64,000 bases of DNA, taken from assembly GCA_951812305.1 (NCBI GenBank), contig CATOSB010000001.1, positions 62,001 to 126,000 of the forward strand, written 5' to 3'. Below are positions 36,197 to 46,275 of the stretch, in pieces. A program made the translations under genes and the position numbers. Position 1 is the first letter of the stretch, and every line of letters starts with the position of its first letter. Under the pieces are notes generated by a model. It had not been told where the DNA came from. It saw only the letters and a program-made list of their open reading frames with translations, and ran no database searches. This stretch comes from an uncultured Paracoccaceae bacterium. GTDB lineage: Bacteria > Pseudomonadota > Alphaproteobacteria > Rhodobacterales > Rhodobacteraceae.

Positions 36197-37582
36197 GAGT
36201 TATTGTCAAATCTGGTGTTTGCGGGATCTTTCATGCGGCGGCGGTTTCGGTCTGGGTTTGCTTGATGCCGTCTTTGAAATTGACGCCTTGGATGACGTCG
36301 GCGAGATGATTGAAGCCGCGAAGTTTGCGCCAGTTTTGTTCGGCGCACTGCCCCAGTTTGAAGATCATGTGGAGCATGCCGTCGCGGGCCAGACAGCCCT
36401 TTGAGCGCTTGGTGCGATGACGGATCGTGGCAAAGGCGGATTCAATTGGATTGGTCGTTCGGATGCTTTGCCAATGCATTGCGGGAAAATCGTAGAATGC
36501 CAGCAGTTCGGTTCGATCTTTCTGAAGCGAGGCGGTGGCTTTGGGGTACTTGTCTTCAAACGTTTTCACGAAGAGATCGAACGCTTGTTCAGCTGACTTG
36601 CGCGTTTCAGCGCGCCAGATATCGTGCAGCATCGTTTTGGCTTTTGGCTGGGTGGACTTGGGAAAACAGTTGAGGACGTTGCCCGTCTTATGCACCCAGC
36701 AGCGTTGTTGAGGTGTGCCCGGATAGGTTTCTTCAAGAGCGGCCCAGAATCCCAGAGCACCGTCTCCGATGGCCAATTTTGGAGTGTTGAGACCGCGTTC
36801 TCTGAGGCCGATTAGAACCTCCCTCCAGCTCTGTGTGCTTTCACGAGTGCCGTCCTCGATTGCCAGAAATTGTTTCTGACCACGGGTATTTACGCCGATC
36901 ACGACCAGCGCGCACAACTTGTGATCCTCGCCGCGTAAGCCACTGTGAATACCGTCGGCCCAGATGTAGACCCACTCGTCTTGGGACAGGTCTGCGGTGC
37001 GCCACGCCCTGTATTCAGCGGCCCATTCGGCCTTCAATCTGGCAACTGTTTTGGCCGAAAATCCGGTGGCATTAGCCCCGAGCAAACCCTTCAGCGCCGT
37101 TCCCATTTCGCCAGTGGAAATGCCTTTGAGGTAGAGCCAGGGGATCGCAGCCTGCAGCGTCTTGGTCTTGCGCACGTAGGGCGGTACGAGCGCGGAGCGG
37201 AAACTCACTGGCTTGCCGGTTTTCGAGCGTATCTTTGGAATCTCTACGGTCACAGGTCCAACACCCGTTTGGATTTCACGGGCGGGATGACTGCCATTAC
37301 GTACCACCCCGGCGCGCCCGTCTGGTGTTTTGAGGTGAGCAAAGCGATCCATCAATTCCGCAAGCTCAGTTTGAACGGCGGCTTGGATCAGAGCCTGCGC
37401 GCCCGTGCGCAAAAGCTCAGTCAACGGATCAAGGCTGACCTCTCGACCGGCAAATTCAACGATGTTAGTCTCGTCCATGGTGGTGCGTCCTTCTTGGGTC
37501 GGATTGGGTTTTTGCAAAAACAATCCAAACAGATGCACCGCCAACACTCAAACCACGCGAACACCAGATTCAGCCATAACTC
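36197..37582 (-). mobile_element. IS256-type A element, copy 2, without target duplication
   Basis: 1386 bp, identical ends to copy 1. The flanks read ATTTGGAGG on the left and CAGATCCAG on the right. No duplication is present, which points to an adjacent deletion or recombination. Confidence 0.92.
36231..37478 (-). CDS. IS256-type A transposase, copy 2
   Basis: Intact 415-residue copy, identical in protein to that at 24423. Confidence 0.92.
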   Translation of the reverse strand: MDETNIVEFAGREVSLDPLTELLRTGAQALIQAAVQTELAELMDRFAHLKTPDGRAGVVRNGSHPAREIQTGVGPVTVEIPKIRSKTGKPVSFRSALVPPYVRKTKTLQAAIPWLYLKGISTGEMGTALKGLLGANATGFSAKTVARLKAEWAAEYRAWRTADLSQDEWVYIWADGIHSGLRGEDHKLCALVVIGVNTRGQKQFLAIEDGTRESTQSWREVLIGLRERGLNTPKLAIGDGALGFWAALEETYPGTPQQRCWVHKTGNVLNCFPKSTQPKAKTMLHDIWRAETRKSAEQAFDLFVKTFEDKYPKATASLQKDRTELLAFYDFPAMHWQSIRTTNPIESAFATIRHRTKRSKGCLARDGMLHMIFKLGQCAEQNWRKLRGFNHLADVIQGVNFKDGIKQTQTETAAA

Positions 37583-37723
37583 CAGATCCAGTGAATGCCA
37601 CCATACAAGAAGAGTTGGACGCAATTATTCCGGGCTCAAAGATTGTGGACTATAAAAAGCATTTCGAGCGGTTGGTGGTCATCGACGGTGAGTTGGACTC
37701 GTTGGATTATCGCGATTACGCTA

Positions 37724-38772
37724 GAGCGTCGTCCATCTAATCTGCAACATATCCGGCAGCTTTGAAGAGGTTTCGGCACTCGGTTGGCGGGAAGAGGTCG
37801 CAGGTTTGGGCGACGGATTGGAAAAGGGCGTCGAAGGTGCGGGCCTTGAGCCGACGCAGGTGTGCCTTGAGTTTCGAGTACGCCATTTCGATCGGGTTGA
37901 GATCGGGCGAATACGGCGGCAGGAAGAGCAGCCAGCTGCCTTGCGACTTCAGCAGTTCCTGCGCATTGGCCGATTTGTGCGATGACAGGTTGTCGGCGAT
38001 CACCACATCGCCCGGCTGCAACGTTGGAGCCAGCTGGGTCTCGATGTAGAGGTCGAACGCGGCGCGGTTCATGGGGCCGTCCAGCACCCAGGGGGCGCTG
38101 AGTTCGTCGATCCGCAGGCCCGCGATGAAGGTCTGGGTGCGCCAGTGGCCGAAGGGCGCGTCGGCTTCCAGCCGGGTGCCGCGTGGGGATCGACCACGAA
38201 GCCGTGTCATCTTGGTCGTGACAGCTGTTTCGTCGATAAAAACCAGCCGGTGCGGCTCAAGGCGCATCCTCGGCATCCGGCGGTGCTGCCACTCGTACCT
38301 GGCAGCGCGCACCCGTTTGCGCAGCCGCTCCGTCGCGATCAGGGATTTTTTTATATGTGAACCCAAGACGATGGATCAGATAACGCGAGAGCATCGCCGG
38401 TGTCGCGGTGAGGGCATGTTCCTGTTTCAGCACCTCGGCCAGTTCCGGCATAGTGATATCCGGCTCGGCTTCCACGCGTGTCTTAAGCCAGTTTGAGACC
38501 ACATCCAGCTTGCTGCGCCGAGGGCGGCCTTGAGGCGCAGCTCTCACCCCACCCGTTCGCCTCTTACGTTGCATGATCCGCACCGCGCTGGCAGCTGATA
38601 TCCGTAAACGCCGCGCAGCCTCATGGCAGGAAAGGCCGTCATCAACCAAAGCGACGACACGTTCCCGAATATCCAGTGATAGCGATTTGCCCATGATCCA
38701 CCTCCACATATGGTGAATCACAAAACCTGCCACGTGGGAATCCCATCGATTCAGATTTCAAGGACGACGCTC
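37724..38772 (-). mobile_element. IS630-type A element, copy 3
   Basis: 1049 bp, flanked by TA (37722-37723 and 38773-38774). Confidence 0.93.
37737..38694 (-). CDS. IS630-type A transposase, copy 3
   Basis: Complete two-frame transposase identical to that at 17671, with the same A7 run joining the frames. Confidence 0.86.
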
Positions 38773-38889
38773 TAATGATGAGAAACGTTTGCTCAACTAT
38801 GCGACATTCATCTAGTTGATACGCCATTTGGATAAAGCGTGACGTAGCCATCCCACGGGAAGGCGCTGGCCCGGCTCACACCTCGTGGA

Positions 38890-39906
38890 TTACCCCACCA
38901 TGCCCACAATATCATAGGTCCGCTTCAGGATCGGCGCGGTGATCTCGCGGGCGCGTTCTGCCCCCCGCGCCAGTATCCGGTCGATCTCTGGCTGGTCGTC
39001 CATCAGGCGGGACATTTCTGATCCGATGGGGCCGAGGCGGGCAACGGCGAGGTCGGCGAGGGCGGGTTTGAAATCTCCAAAGCCTTTGCCGCCGTGGTCG
39101 GACAGGACGGCGTCGGGGGTGATCTCTGCCAGAGCGGCGTAGATGTTGACGAGGTTGCGGGCCTCGGGGCGGTCCGTCAGGCCATCCATGTCGGAGGGCA
39201 GGGGTTCCGGGTCGGTGCGGGCCTTGCGGATTTTCGCAGCAATAGCGTCGGCGTCGTCGGTCATGTTGATCCGGCTCATATCCGAGGGGTCGGATTTCGA
39301 CATCTTTTTCGACCCGTCACGCAGCGACATCACCCGGGTGGCGGCGCCTTCGATGACGGGTTCGGTTTCGGGGAAGAAATCAACGCCGAAATCGTGGTTG
39401 AACTTGATCGCGATGTCGCGGGTCAGCTCTAGGTGCTGTTTCTGATCCTCGCCCACGGGCACGTGGGTCGCGTGATAGATCAGGATGTCAGCGGCCATCA
39501 GCGCGGGGTAGGCGAAGAGGCCGAGCGAGGCGTTCTGGGCGTGTTTGCCTGCCTTGTCCTTGAATTGGGTCATGCGCTGCATCCAGCCCATGCGGGCGAC
39601 GCAGTTGAAAATCCACGCCAGCTGCGCGTGTTCGGGGACCTGGGACTGGTTGATCAGGATGGATTTCTCGGGGTCGATGCCAGAGGCGATGAAGCCGGCG
39701 CAGAGTTCGCGGGTATTGTGGGCGAGTTTCTCGGGCTGGGCGAGTTCGGCGGTGATCGCGTGCAGGTCGACCATGCAATAGACGGTTTCATGCGTTCCGG
39801 CGTCCTGCATTTCGACGAAACGTTTGATCGCGCCGAGGTAATTGCCGAGCGTCAGGCCGCCGCTGGGCTGAATGCCGGAGAAGACGCGGGGGGTGAATTT
39901 GGGCAT
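38890..39906 (-). CDS. trpS: tryptophanyl-tRNA synthetase
   Basis: A 338-residue class Ic synthetase from ATG 39906 ([20 protein letters not shown]). The HIGH-equivalent region is [14 protein letters not shown] and the KMSKS loop is [17 protein letters not shown]. It charges tRNA-Trp. Length matches bacterial TrpS. In roseobacters murJ commonly lies next to it; here it stands alone after the IS-damaged region. Confidence 0.95.
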   Translation of the reverse strand: MPKFTPRVFSGIQPSGGLTLGNYLGAIKRFVEMQDAGTHETVYCMVDLHAITAELAQPEKLAHNTRELCAGFIASGIDPEKSILINQSQVPEHAQLAWIFNCVARMGWMQRMTQFKDKAGKHAQNASLGLFAYPALMAADILIYHATHVPVGEDQKQHLELTRDIAIKFNHDFGVDFFPETEPVIEGAATRVMSLRDGSKKMSKSDPSDMSRINMTDDADAIAAKIRKARTDPEPLPSDMDGLTDRPEARNLVNIYAALAEITPDAVLSDHGGKGFGDFKPALADLAVARLGPIGSEMSRLMDDQPEIDRILARGAERAREITAPILKRTYDIVGMVG

Positions 39907-40066
39907 GGCAACCTCGGTTTCATGTGCCGGGGTCGGGTAGCGGATGGGGGCAGGGGGGTCAAGGATTTGGCGACTGTTGGACGCGGGGCAGGGTCGGTTT
40001 CGCGGGCTTGAGTCTGTTTGGATCGGCCGGGCGGTGACCTGGCACGCGCGGCACGCGAAACATTGA

Positions 40067-40333
40067 TTATGGAGACCCGGATGGCTTTCTTGCCGCGGCA
40101 AAAATTGCCGCGACCCCACCTAATAACACAGCCGACGCACAGACGCCGTAAGTGGCGACGCCAAGCCAGAAGGAAAACGGTTCCTCGGTCCGCTCGACAA
40201 TGCCGGCCCGTTCATACGACTGGCCATCTGAGATCGCCAGGAACACTTTTTCGAACAGGATATAGGCACCGAATAAAGAAAGTATTACCCCTAACACCAA
40301 TCCAATCCACCGGGTTGCAGACACTCTGGCCAA
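40067..40333 (-). CDS. small two-helix inner-membrane protein
   Basis: An 88-residue protein with membrane segments at about residues 9-30 ([18 protein letters not shown]) and 57-80 ([20 protein letters not shown]) and a short polar loop ([17 protein letters not shown]). I recognise no family. It stands alone between trpS and the PhyH gene. Confidence 0.55.
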   Translation of the reverse strand: MARVSATRWIGLVLGVILSLFGAYILFEKVFLAISDGQSYERAGIVERTEEPFSFWLGVATYGVCASAVLLGGVAAIFAAARKPSGSP

Positions 40334-40526
40334 TTCGGCCTCCTAAATCAGATTGTCACCGGGCACACACCCTTCGGTGCATCATACTGACAGGCAAGGC
40401 GTCGTCCAGAAAACCATTTTGGATGATGTTCTTGAACTGGCTCTGCGATCTGGACTTGCAAGATTGGATTCCCGGTGGGCAAACCGTTAGCATTCACGGA
40501 CCCGACCACAATTTGGACAAAACGCA

Positions 40527-41330
40527 ATGCCCGATGTCCTTAGCGACGACACGATCAAGGAATTCCACGATAAAGGCGCGACGGTGTTGCGCGGGGTGTT
40601 CAACGATTGGGTCGATGTGCTGCGCGCAGGTGTGGATGCCAATATGGCGGACCCGGACCCGAATGCGCGGATCTACAAGGGTGAGGATGGCGGCGGGCGG
40701 TTCTTTGTCGACTATTGCAACTGGGCACGGTTCCCGGATTACCGGAACTTCATCTTCAATTCTCCGGCGGCGGTGATCGGGGCGGAGTTGATGGGCAGCA
40801 AAACGGTGCAATTGTTCCATGAACATGTGCTGGTGAAAGAGGCCGCGACCGGCATTCCGACGCCCTGGCATCAGGATGCGCCGTATTACAGCGTGGATTG
40901 CGCGCAGACAGTCAGCATCTGGATCCCGCTGGACGAAGTGCCGCGCGAAACGACGCTGGAATTCATCGCCGGGTCACATAAATGGGGCAAGTTCTATCGT
41001 CCACAGCGGTTTGACGGATCGGCGCTGAACGAAAATGACGGGTTGGAGGAGATCCCGGACGTCGACGGTAATCGCGGCAATTATGATGTGATTGGCTGGG
41101 CGGTGTCTCCCGGCGACGCGATAGCGTTTGACTATCGTACAATCCACGGCGCGCCTGCGAACACGGCCAAGACCCGACAGCGGCGCGCGTTCTCATTGCG
41201 TCTGTTGGGGGAAAACGCGCGGTATGTGCGGCGGGACGGGATTGTAACGTCGCCACCGTTTCCTGGGGTTACGTTGCAGCATGGTGATGTACTGGCGGGC
41301 GAGGAGTTTCCCGTTTTGTTGGGCGGGTGA
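40527..41330 (+). CDS. phytanoyl-CoA dioxygenase-family protein
   Basis: A 267-residue Fe(II)/2-oxoglutarate oxygenase of the PhyH family. The first metal ligands are in TPWHQDAPYYSVD (H-x-D), the distal His in YRTIHGAPANT, and the oxoglutarate Arg follows in RQRRAFSLRLLG. It opens LSDDTIKEFHDKGATVLRG as usual. The substrate is unknown; marine relatives hydroxylate small metabolites. Confidence 0.87.
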   Translation: MPDVLSDDTIKEFHDKGATVLRGVFNDWVDVLRAGVDANMADPDPNARIYKGEDGGGRFFVDYCNWARFPDYRNFIFNSPAAVIGAELMGSKTVQLFHEHVLVKEAATGIPTPWHQDAPYYSVDCAQTVSIWIPLDEVPRETTLEFIAGSHKWGKFYRPQRFDGSALNENDGLEEIPDVDGNRGNYDVIGWAVSPGDAIAFDYRTIHGAPANTAKTRQRRAFSLRLLGENARYVRRDGIVTSPPFPGVTLQHGDVLAGEEFPVLLGG

Positions 41331-41384
41331 AGCAAATCTTCGACCATCGCCGAGTGCGAACCAGATTGAGCAAGGAGTGTCATT

Positions 41385-41792
41385 GTGAACCGAAATATGA
41401 TCGCCGTGATCCTACTGGCCGCCATCGCGCCGGTATCGGTGGCATTGGCCCAGACTGAACATGAAGCCCTGCTGTGCGAAGCCGCAGAGTCCGGCAGGGT
41501 TGTCGAGCTTGTTTATGACAAGGACGCCAGCAAGGACTGTCTGCCGCGCATCGTTGATGTTCATCAGGTCGCTATTGGCAACAACGGTCAGCTTTACATG
41601 CATGGCTGGCAGAGCCGTGGTTGCACCAAGGGCCGAGACTTTGAATCCAAACGAATTTTCAGATTTGACAAGATCAAGTCGGTTGAAATCATTGACGGCG
41701 AATTCGGCGATAAATCGCAGTCAGCCAAAGCCGAGGGCTGGGACGGATGCCTTGGTTCCAATTGCTTCATCAAAGAGAATATCTGCGAGTAA
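41385..41792 (+). CDS. exported WYL-like domain protein
   Basis: 135 residues with a GTG start seven bases after AAGGAG. The signal peptide is IAVILLAAIAPVSVALAQ. The mature part resembles the beta-barrel of WYL domains (VVELVYDK..., IVDVHQVAIGNNGQLYMHGW, IFRFDKIKSVEI). WYL domains are normally cytoplasmic ligand sensors in transcription factors. Six cysteines suggest disulfides outside the cytoplasm. The WYL resemblance is by pattern only. Confidence 0.6.
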   Translation: MNRNMIAVILLAAIAPVSVALAQTEHEALLCEAAESGRVVELVYDKDASKDCLPRIVDVHQVAIGNNGQLYMHGWQSRGCTKGRDFESKRIFRFDKIKSVEIIDGEFGDKSQSAKAEGWDGCLGSNCFIKENICE

Positions 41793-42113
41793 GGCTTGGC
41801 GTCCTGTATCTCACTTTGTGAAGTGGTCACCTGACCGCAGGCGAACGACAGGGCAGCAACCGGCCTGGAGGGCGCTATGAATGGCTGGATTCTGTGGTGC
41901 GATTGCGACAATATCTATCGTTCGAGCTTTTGATAACGTTGCAAAAGCGCCCTCCGGTGGGAGGTCGGTGGCTGCCCGAGGCAAGCTCGGGCGGGCAAGA
42001 CAGTAAGCGGTCGGGAGAACTGGCGTTCGAGGCGATAGGCGCCAGGGCGGGTTTTGCAGAGGCCCATTCTACGAAGGGGTAACCTGATCGCAGACGAACG
42101 GGTTTGAGTGTGC
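41793..42113. other. structured non-coding stretch with direct and inverted repeats
   Basis: No convincing gene. Imperfect direct repeats (ACCTGACCGCAGGCGAACG near 41828, ACCTGATCGCAGACGAACG near 42083) bracket about 235 bases. Inside are the inverted pair GGAGGGCGCT (about 41867) and AGCGCCCTCC (about 41946), and a hairpin GCCCGAG-gcaa-GCTCGGGC near 41975. Confidence 0.5.
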
Positions 42114-42653
42114 TTATTGCGTTCCGGCCATCTCTGCGATGGGTGGCACGGCATCATCGGGAAGCGGGCATACATACCCTTCCGGTCCGACCCTTTCGAT
42201 CAAGTCCGCCTTGGCGCGCGCGCAGGTCGGGGTCAAGAATAGCGTCGACACCGGTGGCGGCCATGACCTGTGCGGCGTGCAGCATTCCCTTGATCGCGGG
42301 TCCGCCCTTGCCCTGAGACACCATTTGCCATGAATGGAACGGGGTGCCGATGGCATAGTTCGCACCCCACAACTGGACCGTGGGGACGACCCAGCTGACA
42401 TCGCCGACATCGGTAGAACCGGGCAGATCGACGACCGGGGCCGTATCGGGGACGATGAAATCCGCAAGCGATTTGCGCGTTTCCTCGGGCATCCCGGCAA
42501 GTTTGTAACTGGCGGCAATGTCTTCCTCGCCAAGCGTGGCCTGAATGCGCGCGGCGTATTCGCGGTCGCTTTCGTCAAATGGGGGCGGGCCGAGTATTTC
42601 AAGATTGCGTTGCATTGCTTCGCACAACGGACCGTTGGGAAGAAGCTCGGACG

Positions 42654-44039
42654 GAGTTATTGTCAAATCTGGTGTTTGCGGGATCTTTCATGCGGCGGCG
42701 GTTTCGGTCTGGGTTTGCTTGATGCCGTCTTTGAAATTGACGCCTTGGATGACGTCGGCGAGATGATTGAAGCCGCGAAGTTTGCGCCAGTTTTGTTCGG
42801 CGCACTGCCCCAGTTTGAAGATCATGTGGAGCATGCCGTCGCGGGCCAGACAGCCCTTTGAGCGCTTGGTGCGATGACGGATCGTGGCAAAGGCGGATTC
42901 AATTGGATTGGTCGTTCGGATGCTTTGCCAATGCATTGCGGGAAAATCGTAGAATGCCAGCAGTTCGGTTCGATCTTTCTGAAGCGAGGCGGTGGCTTTG
43001 GGGTACTTGTCTTCAAACGTTTTCACGAAGAGATCGAACGCTTGTTCAGCTGACTTGCGCGTTTCAGCGCGCCAGATATCGTGCAGCATCGTTTTGGCTT
43101 TTGGCTGGGTGGACTTGGGAAAACAGTTGAGGACGTTGCCCGTCTTATGCACCCAGCAGCGTTGTTGAGGTGTGCCCGGATAGGTTTCTTCAAGAGCGGC
43201 CCAGAATCCCAGAGCACCGTCTCCGATGGCCAATTTTGGAGTGTTGAGACCGCGTTCTCTGAGGCCGATTAGAACCTCCCTCCAGCTCTGTGTGCTTTCA
43301 CGAGTGCCGTCCTCGATTGCCAGAAATTGTTTCTGACCACGGGTATTTACGCCGATCACGACCAGCGCGCACAACTTGTGATCCTCGCCGCGTAAGCCAC
43401 TGTGAATACCGTCGGCCCAGATGTAGACCCACTCGTCTTGGGACAGGTCTGCGGTGCGCCACGCCCTGTATTCAGCGGCCCATTCGGCCTTCAATCTGGC
43501 AACTGTTTTGGCCGAAAATCCGGTGGCATTAGCCCCGAGCAAACCCTTCAGCGCCGTTCCCATTTCGCCAGTGGAAATGCCTTTGAGGTAGAGCCAGGGG
43601 ATCGCAGCCTGCAGCGTCTTGGTCTTGCGCACGTAGGGCGGTACGAGCGCGGAGCGGAAACTCACTGGCTTGCCGGTTTTCGAGCGTATCTTTGGAATCT
43701 CTACGGTCACAGGTCCAACACCCGTTTGGATTTCACGGGCGGGATGACTGCCATTACGTACCACCCCGGCGCGCCCGTCTGGTGTTTTGAGGTGAGCAAA
43801 GCGATCCATCAATTCCGCAAGCTCAGTTTGAACGGCGGCTTGGATCAGAGCCTGCGCGCCCGTGCGCAAAAGCTCAGTCAACGGATCAAGGCTGACCTCT
43901 CGACCGGCAAATTCAACGATGTTAGTCTCGTCCATGGTGGTGCGTCCTTCTTGGGTCGGATTGGGTTTTTGCAAAAACAATCCAAACAGATGCACCGCCA
44001 ACACTCAAACCACGCGAACACCAGATTCAGCCATAACTC
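42654..44039 (-). mobile_element. IS256-type A element, copy 3
   Basis: 1386 bp flanked by GCTCGGACG (42645-42653 and 44040-44048). Confidence 0.94.
42688..43935 (-). CDS. IS256-type A transposase, copy 3
   Basis: Intact 415-residue copy, identical to that at 24423. Confidence 0.92.
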   Translation of the reverse strand: MDETNIVEFAGREVSLDPLTELLRTGAQALIQAAVQTELAELMDRFAHLKTPDGRAGVVRNGSHPAREIQTGVGPVTVEIPKIRSKTGKPVSFRSALVPPYVRKTKTLQAAIPWLYLKGISTGEMGTALKGLLGANATGFSAKTVARLKAEWAAEYRAWRTADLSQDEWVYIWADGIHSGLRGEDHKLCALVVIGVNTRGQKQFLAIEDGTRESTQSWREVLIGLRERGLNTPKLAIGDGALGFWAALEETYPGTPQQRCWVHKTGNVLNCFPKSTQPKAKTMLHDIWRAETRKSAEQAFDLFVKTFEDKYPKATASLQKDRTELLAFYDFPAMHWQSIRTTNPIESAFATIRHRTKRSKGCLARDGMLHMIFKLGQCAEQNWRKLRGFNHLADVIQGVNFKDGIKQTQTETAAA

Positions 44040-46275
44040 GCTCGGACGCCACGGTCACCAATTGGCAATCCATTTCGGTTTCGCTCATCATAGCTGCGCC
44101 TTCGGCGACTTTTTTGACGCGTTCGATCAGCGCCATCATCGCCCGCGTGCGCGGCTCTCGCACCACATAGCGAACCTTGGCCGCGGCTTGTACGACATTC
44201 GGGCTGATCCCGCCAGCGTCGATATAGGCATAGTGAATGCGGGCCTGATCCGACATGTGTTCGCGCATGTAATTGACGCCAACATTCATCAATTCCACCG
44301 CGTCCAGCGCGGAGCGGCCAAGATGCGGGGATGCGGCGGCGTGGCTGGCGCGACCGGTGAAGGTGAAATCAAGCCGAGCGGCGGCCAGAGAGCTTGAGCG
44401 CATCACATTGGCAAACGCCGCCGGGTGCCACGTGATCGCGATATCCACGTCATCAAAGACGCCTTCCTTCACCATGAACGTCTTGGCGCTGCCGCCTTCT
44501 TCCGCCGGGCAACCGACGTAACGCACTCGCGCCTTGGTGTCGGTTTCGGCCAGCCAGTCGCGAACGGCCGTTGCCGCCAACATGGCGGCGGAGCCAAGCA
44601 TGTTGTGGCCACAGCCGTGGCCGTTGGCGCCGGCTTCCAGCGGTTTGGGTTCGGCCATGTCGGCTTCCTGGCTTAGCCCGGCCAGTGCATCGTATTCGCC
44701 AAGAAAGGCAATGACCGGTCCCTCATCCCCCCATTCCCCGGAAACCGCCGTGGGAATGCCGGCCACATTTCTAGTAATGCGAAAGCCCTGATGTTCCAGT
44801 TCGGCGATGTGGAGCGCGACAGAGGCATGTTCACCGTAGCAGGTTTCCGGCACTGCCCAGACCGCATCGGAAAGTGCATGAAATCGCGGTGAATGTTCAT
44901 CGACAAATGGCCACACGGGGTGCTGGTTCATTGCGCGCTCGCTTTTTGTGGTTGGTTATCCGGCAGCGTACTGGCGTACTCTCAGTCTGTCGATAGTCGG
45001 GAAATCAGACCTTGCACTCGCCGCATGATGCGATGATCCGGTCTGTCGTCCATCGGGGATTTATCCGCACGAGCGTTTGTGCAACTCTTCGAATTGAAAC
45101 TTCGGACCGTGGAGGGTCGGCGGTGAAAGACGAGACAAAATCGATTTCAAAATGGGGCATTAATAACGACTATGCCAAGCTGCATGATGTGCTGCTTGGT
45201 AAGCCCGAATACTATCGCTGGGTTGAAGCCGGGCCGCTGATCGGGCGGACGTTGGCGAATGCGGACAAGACGGGGCACATGTTTGATCTGCAATTGGCGA
45301 TGAAGCAGCATTCGGAAATGGTCTCGATCTATGAAGAAAACGGGGTTCGATGCCACTATCTGGATTCCGATGAGGCGTTGCACCGGAACTTTTTCGCCCG
45401 GGATTCATCGGCGATGTCGCCGTGGGGTGCCTTGATCTGCCACATGCAGCTGAAGGTGCGTCGCGCGGACTATGTCACGGCGATCAAGTTTTACCAGGAC
45501 CACGACATTCCGATCTGGAAGTTTGCCACAGCGGGGCATTTCGAGGGCGGTGATTTCAACATTATTGAGCCGGGGCGTGTGCTGAGAGTTATGCCCGAAA
45601 GTTGGTGATGGCCTGAAGCGGGCGGCATATCATGGCGGTGCAATCGCGCCGTCAATCTCAATGAGAAAGGATATGCCACCATGGCCAAATCTACTATTGT
45701 ACCATTCGAACTTCCATCGGAATTTTCACCTGATCCGCTGACCGAAGTGATCCAGTCGGGTGCGAAGGAGCTTCTGCGCACGGCGGTTCAAGCTGAAGTT
45801 TCCGCATTCATCGCCGAGTACGCGCATCTTTTGGACGAAGAAGGCCGCCAACGCCTTGTCCGTCACGGTTTCTTGCCGGAGCGCGAGATGATGACGGGGA
45901 TCGGCACGGTTCCTGTACAGGTGCCGCGCGTTCGGGACCGCGGCAGCAATGAAGATGGAAGCAAGATCAAGTTCCGCTCGGCGCTGGTGCCGCCCTATTT
46001 GCGCAAGTCGAAGTCAGTGGAAGAGTTGCTCCCCTGGCTGTACCTGAAAGGTATCTCGACAGGCGACTTCAGCGAAGCACTGGCAGCACTTCTTGGGCCG
46101 GATGCCGAGGGGCTGTCGTCTTCGACCATCACGCGTCTGAAGGCTGCGTGGTGGGAGGAATATGAGACCTGGCGCAAGCGCGATCTCACTGGCAAGCGCT
46201 ATGTCTACATCTGGGCGGACGGGGTTTACTTCACGCCGCGTCTGGACGGGGATCGTCAATGTATGTTGGTCATTA

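Larger units (their letters stand above)
37584..38815 (+). pseudogene. C-terminal gene fragment split by IS630-A
   Basis: 37584-37723 encodes DPVNATIQEELDAIIPGSKI and on to LDYRDYA. After the IS630-A and one TA the frame resumes NDEKRLLNYATFI and stops at 38815. Its 5' end is lost at the IS256 boundary. The fragment is acidic and helical with no family I recognise. It may be the distal part of the membrane protein at 35868 or of a different gene brought in by rearrangement. Confidence 0.6.
42114..44931 (-). pseudogene. M20-family amidohydrolase (AbgB-like), broken by IS256 and a frameshift
   Basis: The 5' part (44931 to 44040) has the metal sites LGEYDALAG, NGHGCGHNMLG and CPAEEGGSAK and the dimerisation region (FTGRASHAAASP). 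The IS256 interrupts after VTVASE. The frame resumes LLPNGPLCEAMQRNLEILGP. About 35 codons before the end the frame breaks at a GCGCGC run (42214-42223); the expected tail KADLIERVGPEGYVCPLPDD lies in another frame. Two base pairs seem lost. The family hydrolyses aminobenzoyl-glutamate or similar conjugates. Confidence 0.85.

Noticed and set aside
35862..36404. A 180-residue fusion of the membrane protein with IS256 sequence as a real gene
   Set aside because: The last 70 residues are antisense IS256 sequence (SYCQIWCLRDLS...) that also appears behind unrelated genes at the other IS256 copies.
40367..40396. A fifth E-family element upstream of the PhyH gene (CCCTTCGG ... CTGACAGGCAAGG)
   Set aside because: Head and tail are only partly similar and there is no internal dyad, so chance similarity is likely.
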